Assembly: GCA_947259725.1 (NCBI GenBank)
Contig: CAMYNM010000008.1
Span: 186,001 to 250,000 of the forward strand
Length of the DNA: 64,000 nt
Reading direction: 5' to 3'
Origin: CALZIK01 sp945787635
GTDB lineage: Bacteria; Acidobacteriota; Thermoanaerobaculia; Multivoradales; JAHEKO01
Shown: positions 34,133 to 41,092 of the stretch, one piece after another
Layout of the letters: each line of letters starts with the position of its first letter
How positions within the stretch are numbered: position 1 is the stretch's first letter
Made by a program: the position numbers and the translations under genes
Notes under the pieces: model-generated
Told to the model about the DNA's origin: nothing
The model's database searches: none
The model's input: only the letters and a program-made list of their open reading frames with translations

Positions 34133-36727
34133 TCAGCCGAACAGCAGCTTGATGCCGCCAGCAACCAGACCGGCGGCCAGCAGGCCCGCGGCGACCCCCC
34201 ACCAGAAGCGGACAACCTTGCTGCGCGCCGTGGGTGCGACCCCTACCACGCTGCGGGTGTGCAGATCGGACTCGACGGCACCTGGCGTCGAGACGGCCTC
34301 GAGATCAGCCTCGCCGGCTGGACTTTCAACCGGCGCCTCGGAGAACAACCCGCTGGCGAACCCACTTAGCGTCTGCTCGCTGGGAACCGGATCCAGGGTC
34401 CGCAGGAGAGTGGTGAGGTTCTGTCCCATCGCGCCGGCGGTTTGATAGCGAGCGGAAGGTCGCTTGGCGAGAGCCTTGATCAAGATCCGGCGAACTTCTT
34501 GAGGCAGACCGGGGCAATGCTTGCGCGGATCATCGAAAGCGCCCGCCCGCACAGCATCCAGAAGAGAAATCTCATTGTCCGCCTCGTAGAGACGACGGCC
34601 GGTGATCATCTCGTACATGACGCTGCCCAGCGAGTAGATATCACTTCGAGCGTCCACGGGTTTGCCCGACGCCTGCTCGGGCGACATGTATTGGAGCTTT
34701 CCCTTGAGGGCCCCGATCTCGGTCTGAATGACCGAAGAAACCGCCTTTGCCACACCGAAGTCACAGAGCCTGACCCGACCGTCATGGCCGACAAGAACGT
34801 TGCGAGGAGAAACATCTCGATGGACCAGAGCCATCGGATTGCCATCGCCGTCCTGTCGCGTGTGGGCGTACTCGAGACCTCTCGACACTTCCGCGCCCAC
34901 CAGCAGGGCCAGACCGATCGGCATCTGTTCTGAGCGCTGCCGCAGACGATTCAGCAAACTGCGCAGATCTCTGCCATCGACGTACTCCATCGCGATGAAG
35001 TAGCTGGCGCCGATCCTCCCGAGGTCGTAGATCTCGACCAGGTTCTCGTGGGTGAGCCGAGCAGCAAGCTTGGCCTCCTCGATGAACATCGTCACGAACT
35101 CACTGTTCTCGGCGAGATGCGGCAGGATCTTCTTGATCGCGACGGTCTTGCGAAAGCCCTCCATCCCGAGCATGCTCGCGCGCCAGACCTCGGCCATCCC
35201 TCCGACGGCGATTCGCTCGTCGAGCCGGTACTGCCCAAAGCGCGTCTCCTCGCCGTCGGTCTGCGGTTCGATCAGCACCGGAGGCGCGACCGATGCCTCG
35301 GCAAGACTCTGCTCCTCGGAGACCTCCGCGATCTCTAGTGGCAAATCCTCCGGCGCGTCCGACTCGGCGCGGGCTCCGGCACCCACCGACGACTGCGCTG
35401 GCTCAGCTGACTGCGCTCCGGCCTCCGAATACGTTTTTGCTTCTTCCCCTTCCTCGTCCGACCCGTCTTCCGCCGCGCTCTCGACCAGAGTCTCGGGGTC
35501 CGCATCGTCTATGGAGGGCTTGAGCTGCGCAACCAGCTGTTCGACCGACGGGTCAACGATGAATCCCGCGGCGGGCGCCCGCTGTTCGATCCGGGGCTCT
35601 ACCCCTTCAATCAGCAAATCCGTCTCGGCCTCCCAGGAACTCGACACCGGGGGCTCGATTCCCGCCGAGTCGGCCGGGTCCGAAAGCGCGATGCCGCTCC
35701 ACGAGCCTTCCTCGAGTTCTGCGACCTCGGCCTCCGTGTCGATTCCGGTTTCGATTTCGGCTCCTTGGACTTCGACTTCGGTGTCGATTCCGGTTTCGAT
35801 TTCGGCTCCTTGGACTTCGACTTCGGTGTCGATTCCGGTTTCGGCTTCAACCTGGACTTCGGCTTCGGCAACCTCAGCGTCGGCTTCAACAGCAGCGTCG
35901 CCTTCGGCTTCGGCCTCAGCTTCGACCGCGGCTCCAGCGACCTCGGCATCGACCTCAGCTTCGACGTCGGCTTCCTCGTCGGCTTCCTCGTCGGCCTCCG
36001 CTTCGACTTCGGCGTCGGCGTGGAGTCCGGCTTCGACCTCGGCGTCGCTGTCAGTATCGGCTTCGGGCTCAGCGTGAGCCTCGGCTTCGGCTTCAGCATG
36101 GACTTCGGCTTCGACCTCGATGTCGGCGACTTCGACCTCGGCATCGGCGTGAATTCCGGCTTCGACCTCGGTATCGGCGTCGACTCCAGCCTCGGTGTGG
36201 GCTTCAGCTTCGACCTCGGCGTCGGAGACATCAGACATCGCCGAGCCTGGCTCTTCGGGCTGCGCCGCCGGTGGCACGGCGGTCTCTCCCAACTCGACGA
36301 GCAGATCGCCGAAGATATCGTCGGAGCTCAGCTTCTGTCCTAGGTTCAAGGCCCCGGCCGCGCTCGACTGATGCGGCAAAGACATCACCCGGTCGGCCGC
36401 TTCGATGAGTTCCTGGGCGCGTGGTGGCTTGCTGAGAATCTGATCGGCCCCCGCTTCGAAGGCGCCGAAAGCACCGTCGCCGCCATCGGCGGACTCGAGC
36501 AAGAGCACTCCGGGGCCGCCGTTCTTCGAGCCGAACGCGCGCACCAGCTCCCCGGCCCCTTCGACTTCGCAGTCCACGATGACCAGCGCAGGCTGGTGGT
36601 CGGCGCTGGCGCGAAGCGCCTCCTCGCGGCCCGCGGCGGTGGTCACCCACCAGCCCTGCGAGCCAAGGACGCTTCGGACATGACGTCCGATTCGCCCTTC
36701 GCCGGAAACCACCAGGATCACGATCAT
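34133..36727 (-). CDS. Receiver-like domain / acidic repeat / Ser-Thr protein kinase fusion with C-terminal membrane anchor
   Basis: 864 aa. Residues 1-115 form a receiver-like domain: D52 (V-I-V-D-C) sits where the phospho-Asp should be and K100 (I-L-S-K-P-P) is kept, but the N-terminal acidic pair is missing, so phosphorylation is doubtful. Residues about 165-345 are a Glu/Ala/Val/Asp-rich repeat, including two perfect copies of a 15-residue unit (about 298-327). The kinase domain (about 497-765) is complete: G-G-M-A-E-V loop, K532, H636-R-D638 with V-S-P-R-N, D656-F-G and the K-x-x-Y-M-S-P-E activation end. A transmembrane helix at about 841-862 anchors the C-terminus, which places the kinase in the cytoplasm. 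Substrates are unknown. Confidence 0.88.
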   Translation of the reverse strand: MIVILVVSGEGRIGRHVRSVLGSQGWWVTTAAGREEALRASADHQPALVIVDCEVEGAGELVRAFGSKNGGPGVLLLESADGGDGAFGAFEAGADQILSKPPRAQELIEAADRVMSLPHQSSAAGALNLGQKLSSDDIFGDLLVELGETAVPPAAQPEEPGSAMSDVSDAEVEAEAHTEAGVDADTEVEAGIHADAEVEVADIEVEAEVHAEAEAEAHAEPEADTDSDAEVEAGLHADAEVEAEADEEADEEADVEAEVDAEVAGAAVEAEAEAEGDAAVEADAEVAEAEVQVEAETGIDTEVEVQGAEIETGIDTEVEVQGAEIETGIDTEAEVAELEEGSWSGIALSDPADSAGIEPPVSSSWEAETDLLIEGVEPRIEQRAPAAGFIVDPSVEQLVAQLKPSIDDADPETLVESAAEDGSDEEGEEAKTYSEAGAQSAEPAQSSVGAGARAESDAPEDLPLEIAEVSEEQSLAEASVAPPVLIEPQTDGEETRFGQYRLDERIAVGGMAEVWRASMLGMEGFRKTVAIKKILPHLAENSEFVTMFIEEAKLAARLTHENLVEIYDLGRIGASYFIAMEYVDGRDLRSLLNRLRQRSEQMPIGLALLVGAEVSRGLEYAHTRQDGDGNPMALVHRDVSPRNVLVGHDGRVRLCDFGVAKAVSSVIQTEIGALKGKLQYMSPEQASGKPVDARSDIYSLGSVMYEMITGRRLYEADNEISLLDAVRAGAFDDPRKHCPGLPQEVRRILIKALAKRPSARYQTAGAMGQNLTTLLRTLDPVPSEQTLSGFASGLFSEAPVESPAGEADLEAVSTPGAVESDLHTRSVVGVAPTARSKVVRFWWGVAAGLLAAGLVAGGIKLLFG
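35736..35843 (-). repeat. 45-bp tandem repeat inside the kinase gene (2.4 perfect copies)
   Basis: Unit starting GTGTCGATTCCGGTTTCG on the + strand: copies at 35736-35780 and 35781-35825 are identical, with an 18-bp partial copy at 35826-35843. On the coding strand each unit gives 15 residues of the acidic repeat. Perfect identity implies recent expansion. Confidence 0.95.
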
Positions 36728-36810
36728 GGCCCGAGAGTCTTAGCAGGCCGGGTCTGGCCGAGTCAATGCAGCCGTTCGATCACGGGCGCAGCACGGCCAC
36801 GAGACGGCCC

Positions 36811-36840
36811 GGGGCGACCGGGGGTGCCGAGGGCCCGGGG
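36811..36840 (+). other. Potential G-quadruplex motif
   Basis: Four G-runs (GGGG 36811-36814, GGGGG 36820-36824, GGG 36831-36833, GGGG 36837-36840) are separated by loops of 5, 6 and 3 nt, meeting the G3+N1-7 rule. It is 84 bp upstream of the kinase start. The genome is GC-rich, so chance occurrence is possible. Confidence 0.4.
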
Positions 36841-36871
36841 TGACTGAGGTACGCGCGGAGATCCATGCGAG

Positions 36872-37039
36872 CTAGTGGCCTACAACACTCGAAGCGGTGC
36901 TGGATCGCCGAGCCATTCGTCGTCGAGGTCAAGGTGCGCCGACGCAGTCATAGCGGTGCCTATGACGAGGAGGCGCAACCCAGAGATCGGCGACCAGAGC
37001 CGGCCAGGTAGTATCGCTTTGGGTGTTAAAGGCCACTAG
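36872..37039. mobile_element. MITE-like inverted-repeat element (family B, complete copy, 168 bp)
   Basis: Both ends read CTAGTGGCCT inward; the 30-bp arms match at 24 of 30 positions (left 36872-36901, right 37010-37039). A perfect internal hairpin, TCATAG/CTATGA around CGGTGC, lies at 36948-36965. No coding capacity. It ends 21 bp before the yebC start codon, so it forms the upstream region of that gene. A second, truncated copy is at 43961. Confidence 0.7.
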
Positions 37040-37060
37040 TATTGGAGGGGTGGAGGAAAC

Positions 37061-37804
37061 ATGTCTGGACACAGCAAGTGGGCATCGATCAAACGCAAGA
37101 AAGCGGTCACCGACTCGCGTCGCGGCCAGCTCTGGACTCGCCTTTTGAAAGAGATTACGGTTGCCGCCAGGCTCGGCGGGGGCGATCCGAACGGCAACGC
37201 CCGATTGCGTGTGGCCATGCAAGATGCCAGGGGCAGCAACGTTCCGAGCGACAACATCGAGCGGGCCATCAAGCGCGGTACGGGCGAGCTCGAAGGCGTT
37301 TCCTACGAGGAGCTGTCGTACGAGGGATACGGCCCCGGCGGAGTGGCCATCCTGGTCGAAACCGTGACCGACAACAAGAACCGCACTGTCGCCGAAGTCC
37401 GCCACCAGTTTTCCAAGCACGGAGGCAGCCTTGGAGAGAACGGCTGTGTGGGATGGATGTTCGAGAAACGCGGCTACCTGGCGTTCGAAGCCGACTCCAT
37501 GGGCGAAGAGGAGTTCATGGAGCTGGCTCTCGAGCTCGACGTCGAGGATCTGGCCTCGGATCCGGAGGGACACGAGCTGTTTACCGCGCCCGAACGCTAC
37601 CTGGAGATCCGTGAGCTCGTCGAGGCGAAGGGAATCGAGCCGATCGCCAGCGAGATCGCGATGATACCCACCAGCTATGTCGATCTTCCCGATGAGCACG
37701 GTGGGACCATCCTGAAGTTGATCGAAGCACTCGAAGAGCTCGACGACGTCCAGAACGTGTGGACCAACGTCAATGTCGAGACCGCGGTCGCAAGCGCGAG
37801 CTGA
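37061..37804 (+). CDS. YebC/PmpR family protein (transcription/translation factor)
   Basis: 247 aa, typical length. Strong SD (GGAGG) 4 nt before the ATG. The N-terminus M-S-G-H-S-K-W-A-S-I-K-R-K-K is the family signature; the middle has G-G-x-D-P-x-x-N-x-R-L and N-V-P-S-D-N-I-E-R-A-I-K-R-G, then Y-E-G-Y-G-P-G-G-V-A-I-L-V-E and the C-terminal P-T-S-Y-V-D-L. Family members act either as transcriptional regulators or, as shown for several, by helping ribosomes through polyproline stalls. It precedes ruvC, as in many genomes. The region upstream is taken up by a mobile inverted-repeat element, so its promoter may come from the element. Confidence 0.95.
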   Translation: MSGHSKWASIKRKKAVTDSRRGQLWTRLLKEITVAARLGGGDPNGNARLRVAMQDARGSNVPSDNIERAIKRGTGELEGVSYEELSYEGYGPGGVAILVETVTDNKNRTVAEVRHQFSKHGGSLGENGCVGWMFEKRGYLAFEADSMGEEEFMELALELDVEDLASDPEGHELFTAPERYLEIRELVEAKGIEPIASEIAMIPTSYVDLPDEHGGTILKLIEALEELDDVQNVWTNVNVETAVASAS

Positions 37805-37805
37805 C

Positions 37806-38321
37806 TTGCCGTCCACGACGGTACGCATCCTCGGATTGGACCCCGGCAGTCGGCACACCGGATTCGGCGTCATCGACACGTGCGCAGGCCGGCTCACGCC
37901 GGTGCGGTTCGGTCGCATCTCGACCCGACCCAAGGCCGAGCTCGCGGTCAGGTTGGCCGAACTCGCCACGCAGCTCGACTCCCTTCTGGACGAGCTGCGG
38001 CCTTCCCACGCCGCGCTCGAGACGCCGTTTCAGGGTCTGAATCCACGATCCCTGATCGTCCTGGCGCAGGCGCGCGGCGTCCTTCTGGCCGCGCTGGCCC
38101 GCAGGGGACTCACGATCCGTGAGTACTCCCCTACCCAGGTAAAGAGCGCCGTTTCCGGCTACGGGAGAGCCGCCAAGGCCCAGGTGGGCCACATGGTGCG
38201 CCAGATCTTGGCGCTCGGCCCGGAGGTGCCCTCAGAAGATGCCGCCGACGCCCTGGCGGTCGCAATCTGCTGCGCCAATCGCAGCCGACTCGAGAGCCTG
38301 ACCGAGACAGCGCGAGACTGA
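37806..38321 (+). CDS. ruvC: Holliday junction resolvase
   Basis: 171 aa from the TTG at 37806, 1 bp after the yebC stop; an ATG at 37773 would add 11 residues inside yebC. RuvC cuts four-way DNA junctions in recombination repair. Visible: I-L-G-L-D-P-G-S-R-H-T-G-F-G with the first catalytic Asp, A-L-E-T-P-F-Q-G-L-N-P-R-S with the catalytic Glu, E-Y-S-P-T-Q-V-K-S-A-V-S-G-Y-G-R-A-A-K-A-Q, and the late acidic pair in S-E-D-A-A-D-A-L-A-V-A. Complete. ruvA and ruvB do not follow; the next unit is the exb operon. Confidence 0.94.
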   Translation: MPSTTVRILGLDPGSRHTGFGVIDTCAGRLTPVRFGRISTRPKAELAVRLAELATQLDSLLDELRPSHAALETPFQGLNPRSLIVLAQARGVLLAALARRGLTIREYSPTQVKSAVSGYGRAAKAQVGHMVRQILALGPEVPSEDAADALAVAICCANRSRLESLTETARD

Positions 38322-38422
38322 TCAAGCCAGCCCACGCGCTTTTCATGTCTTGCCTATTGTGCTAGTGTCTCCGCTCGTCTCAGTACGGTGATCGTTGTCA
38401 GATAAGTCATACGGAATGAAAG

Positions 38423-38516
38423 GTTTTTCGCCCGCAAGCGACAGCTGGGGCAGCCCTTCGGGCGGTTCCTGCTGTCAGCGAAAAACTTGGAACTGGAATC
38501 TCGGAGCGAGAGTCCA
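38423..38516 (+). promoter_or_regulatory. Structured leader of the exb/tonB operon (two consecutive hairpins)
   Basis: Hairpin 1: GTTTTTCGC (38423-38431) pairs with GCGAAAAAC (38478-38486), and inside it GACAGC (38440-38445) pairs with GCTGTC (38471-38476). Hairpin 2: TGGAATCTC (38494-38502) pairs with GAGAGTCCA (38508-38516) with one mismatch. They end 23 bp before the exbB start and just before its SD (GAGGAGG). I do not recognise a known riboswitch class. A metal- or cofactor-responsive leader would fit a TonB system. Confidence 0.45.
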
Positions 38517-38539
38517 ATTCAATGTAGAGGAGGAATAGC

Positions 38540-39217
38540 GTGGCTGAATTCGGCGGTACTTTTGTGAAGATTTTTCGGGACGGTGGTTTCGTAATGTGGC
38601 CGCTTCTACTCTTCTCGGTGCTCTCGGTGGTGTTCATCATCGAGCGCTGGCTGGCGCTCCGGCGGGCCAAGATCAACGTCAACGAGTTCCTCGCCAAGAC
38701 CCGCAAGGAACTGATCGTCAATCGTTCGGTCAAAAACGCCATCAAGGTCTGCGAGGACTACCGCGGTCCCGTGGCCTCGATCCTCAAGGCCGGCCTGCTC
38801 AAGTACGGACATCCCCGCGAGGACGTCGAGAAAACCATCGAAAACGCGGCCCTCTATGAGATGGGTCGACTCGAGCGCAACCTCGTGTGGCTGGCCAGTA
38901 TCGCCAACGTGGCGCCCCTGCTCGGCTTTTTCGGAACGGTGGTCGGCATGATCAAGTCCTTCGAGGCGCTTGCCGAAGCCGGCCTCTCCAATCCGGGCTT
39001 GGTCGCGGCCGGCATCTCCGAGGCCCTGATCACGACCGCGGCAGGCCTTTTCGTCGCGATTCCCGCGCAGTTGGCGTACAACTTCTTCATGAGCCGGATC
39101 AACACGTTCGTTCGCGACATTGAAACGTCCTCGAACATGCTGCTCGAAACCTTCAACGAGATGGAACGGAGTGGAATCGCCGGCGACGCCGCGCCTGGTC
39201 AGCCGGGCCGCGCCTAG
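38540..39217 (+). CDS. MotA/TolQ/ExbB proton channel family protein
   Basis: 225 aa from a GTG start with a strong SD (GAGGAGG). Three transmembrane helices: about 15-35, 118-140 and 160-182. The family core is visible in the last two: A-S-I-A-N-V-A-P-L-L-G-F-F-G-T-V-V-G-M-I-K-S-F and G-I-S-E-A-L-I-T-T-A-A-G-L-F-V-A-I-P-A-Q. With ExbD/TolR proteins it forms a proton-driven motor that energises TonB or Tol complexes. It is first of a four-gene operon with two ExbD-type genes and a TonB-type gene. ExbB and TolQ cannot be separated by sequence alone; the TonB partner favours ExbB. Confidence 0.92.
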   Translation: MAEFGGTFVKIFRDGGFVMWPLLLFSVLSVVFIIERWLALRRAKINVNEFLAKTRKELIVNRSVKNAIKVCEDYRGPVASILKAGLLKYGHPREDVEKTIENAALYEMGRLERNLVWLASIANVAPLLGFFGTVVGMIKSFEALAEAGLSNPGLVAAGISEALITTAAGLFVAIPAQLAYNFFMSRINTFVRDIETSSNMLLETFNEMERSGIAGDAAPGQPGRA

Positions 39218-39238
39218 GCTCTTGATAGGAAGCACGAG

Positions 39239-39691
39239 ATGAGGCTCAAAGCCCGATCGGTTCAAAACACCGGAATACCAACGGCATCGATGGCGGACAT
39301 CGCCTTCCTGCTGATTATCTTCTTCATGGTGACGATCTCGTTCGAGGTCGACAAGACTTCCGTAACGCTGCCGGAAACCAACATCCGTCTCGAGATTCCG
39401 AAACAGGCCGCGTACGTCTCGATCACCGAGAATGGCCAGATCCGAGTCTCCAGCGGAGAGGAGATCAGCGTTCCGGTCCCGGGACCGGACGAAGTCCTGT
39501 CTTTTGCGGCTGGCGTGGTTCAGGCCGACCCGACCAAACCCTTCGTACTCAAGGCTGACAAGGAAGTTCCGTACCAGTACGTCGATGGCGTCGTGGATTC
39601 GCTGAAGCAAGCCAAGGCTCAGGTCATCTACCTGCTGTCGATGCAAGACACCGTCGATGACGGCGGCGACGGCGACGAGTCAGGAGGCTAG
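39239..39691 (+). CDS. ExbD/TolR family biopolymer transport protein (copy 1)
   Basis: 150 aa. A short cytoplasmic N-terminus with P-T-A-S-M-A-D-I-A-F-L-L-I-I-F-F-M-V-T (the conserved Asp in the single transmembrane helix, about 15-35) is followed by a periplasmic domain with V-L-K-A-D-K-E-V-P-Y-Q-Y-V-D-G-V-V-D (about 102-118). This Asp carries protons in the ExbB/ExbD motor. The C-terminal tail is acidic and glycine-rich (D-D-G-G-D-G-D-E). Second gene of the operon, 21 bp after exbB; a paralogue follows 5 bp later. Two different ExbD-type subunits suggest a mixed dimer or two alternative motors. Confidence 0.92.
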   Translation: MRLKARSVQNTGIPTASMADIAFLLIIFFMVTISFEVDKTSVTLPETNIRLEIPKQAAYVSITENGQIRVSSGEEISVPVPGPDEVLSFAAGVVQADPTKPFVLKADKEVPYQYVDGVVDSLKQAKAQVIYLLSMQDTVDDGGDGDESGG

Positions 39692-39696
39692 GGCAA

Positions 39697-40134
39697 ATGA
39701 AGATCAAGAAGCCGCCGGTCAGTGACGAGATCCCCACGTCTTCGATGGCGGACATCGCCTTTCTGTTGATCATCTACTTCATGGTCACGACCACCTTCGC
39801 GGCAACGCGCGGACTCGACTTTTCGCTACCTCCCGAAGACGACACGCCGCCGATGGTCGAAAAGGAAGAGGCGGTGCTCATCGAGATTCAAAGCGGGGGC
39901 GTGTTCGTGGTCGATCAGCAGACCATGCAGCTGTCCGAGATTCTCGACTATCTCAAGCCCAAGCTCGAACGAAACCCCAAGAAGCCCGTCATCATTCGCC
40001 CGCAGCCGGATGCTCAATACGGCTACATGGTGAACGTCTTCGACGAGCTGCGCCAGGCGGAAAGCAAGATCGGGATGAAGGTGGACAACATTTCGATTCC
40101 CACCCAGCGTGAAATCGAAATGTTCTGGTTCTAG
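39697..40134 (+). CDS. ExbD/TolR family biopolymer transport protein (copy 2)
   Basis: 145 aa. Same fold as copy 1: I-P-T-S-S-M-A-D-I-A-F-L-L-I-I-Y-F-M-V-T-T helix with the conserved Asp, then a periplasmic domain with L-S-E-I-L-D-Y-L-K-P, V-I-I-R-P-Q-P-D-A-Q-Y-G-Y-M-V-N-V-F-D-E-L and a C-terminal E-I-E-M-F-W-F. The divergence from copy 1 outside the helix means it is an old duplication. It starts 5 bp after copy 1 and lies 8 bp before the tonB-like gene. Function as in copy 1. Confidence 0.92.
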   Translation: MKIKKPPVSDEIPTSSMADIAFLLIIYFMVTTTFAATRGLDFSLPPEDDTPPMVEKEEAVLIEIQSGGVFVVDQQTMQLSEILDYLKPKLERNPKKPVIIRPQPDAQYGYMVNVFDELRQAESKIGMKVDNISIPTQREIEMFWF

Positions 40135-40142
40135 GAGTCCAT

Positions 40143-40856
40143 ATGGCGAAGAAAGAAGAGACTCAGTCCCAAACGCTTCAAGAAACCGACCTGGCGGCCG
40201 GCGACTTCCTGACCTTCGCGCAGGAATACGACGAGGACCGCAAGACTATGCGCTGGGCCGCCATTGTCGCGGTCATCCTGCATATCGTCTTCTTCATCGT
40301 CCAGTTCCCGGAAATGGTCGCCGCCGAGCGAGAAACCAAGAAGGCCAAGGTCTACGTCGTGCAGCAGGTACGGTTCAAGCCGCCGCCGCCGAAGCAGCAG
40401 CAGGAAATCCCCAAACCGAAGTCGAAGAAGGTCCCGATTCCGGATCCCACTCCTGACGAACCGGAACCGATCCGGTTGCAGGAAGACATCGAGCCCGAAG
40501 TGGAGATGCCCGATACCGACATCATCATGGGTATCCCCGACGGGCCGCCGCCGATGGAGCCATCCGGTCCGATTCGGGTGGGCGGTGACGTCAAACCTCC
40601 TCAGAAGACGTTCTTCCCCTCGCCCCAGTACACCGAGATCGCGCGCAAGGCGCGAATCACCGGAGTCGTTATCGTCGAGGCGATCATCGACAAAGAGGGC
40701 AGTGTCACCAACGTCAAGGTACTGAAGGGTCTGCCGATGGGACTCGACCAGGCAGCTGCGGATGCGGTGAAGCGCTGGAAGTTCGAGCCGGCAACGCTCA
40801 ACGGCAAGCCCGTGGCGGTGATCTACAACCTCACCGTCAACTTCCAGTTGCAGTGA
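40143..40856 (+). CDS. TonB family energy transducer protein
   Basis: 237 aa, ATG with SD AGGAGT 7 nt upstream. A cytoplasmic N-terminal segment of about 37 residues precedes the transmembrane helix (about 38-58, A-A-I-V-A-V-I-L-H-I-V-F-F-I-V), longer than in classical TonB. A Pro/Lys/Glu-rich spacer (about 80-140) crosses the periplasm. The C-terminal TonB domain (about 150-237) has A-R-I-T-G-V-V-I-V-E-A-I-I-D, G-S-V-T-N-V-K-V-L-K-G-L-P, A-A-A-D-A-V-K-R-W-K-F-E-P-A and P-V-A-V. It links the Exb motor to outer-membrane receptors. No TonB-dependent receptor gene is in the window. Confidence 0.92.
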   Translation: MAKKEETQSQTLQETDLAAGDFLTFAQEYDEDRKTMRWAAIVAVILHIVFFIVQFPEMVAAERETKKAKVYVVQQVRFKPPPPKQQQEIPKPKSKKVPIPDPTPDEPEPIRLQEDIEPEVEMPDTDIIMGIPDGPPPMEPSGPIRVGGDVKPPQKTFFPSPQYTEIARKARITGVVIVEAIIDKEGSVTNVKVLKGLPMGLDQAAADAVKRWKFEPATLNGKPVAVIYNLTVNFQLQ

Positions 40857-41023
40857 GCGCGAGCCCAACGAGGAGCGGCATGGCCGGCAGCCGACCTCGG
40901 GGGCAAGCCCATCGTCGTCCGCAGATGAGGACGACATGCAGCAGGCCCGCGACCGGGGAGCCGCCGAACGACGTTGGACTTCCGGTCCCCTCAGACGGCA
41001 CCGTAGCAGCGCCAGTTCACTCG

Positions 41024-41039
41024 TGGCACGTTGCTTGCT
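41024..41039 (+). promoter_or_regulatory. Perfect sigma-54 promoter of the TPR gene
   Basis: TGGCACGTTGCTTGCT matches TGGCACG-N4-TTGCW at every fixed position. The GC of the -12 box is at 41037-41038, so transcription should start near 41050, about 43 nt before the ATG. The gene has a good SD (AAAGGAG, 41080-41086). This separates the TPR gene from the exb operon as its own RpoN-dependent unit. Confidence 0.88.
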
Positions 41040-41092
41040 CAACTACAAGATTGCGTGAGGGTGGCTAGACACCGATTGAAAGGAGACTCGAA

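Larger units (their letters stand above)
36728..37060. other. 333-bp intergenic region between the kinase gene and yebC
   Basis: Divergent region. It contains a G-run cluster (36811-36840) and a complete inverted-repeat element (36872-37039), then the yebC ribosome site (GGAGG at 37052-37056). No convincing sigma-70 promoter was found for either gene and no small gene is apparent. Confidence 0.7.

Noticed and set aside
35736..35843. Possible CRISPR-like repeats
   Set aside because: The 45-bp units are directly adjacent, have no spacers and lie inside a coding region.
35765..36343. Plus-strand open frame of 192 codons rich in Phe, Asp and Gly
   Set aside because: It is the antisense of the acidic repeat of the kinase gene; the low-complexity composition follows from the GAA/GCC-type codons on the other strand.
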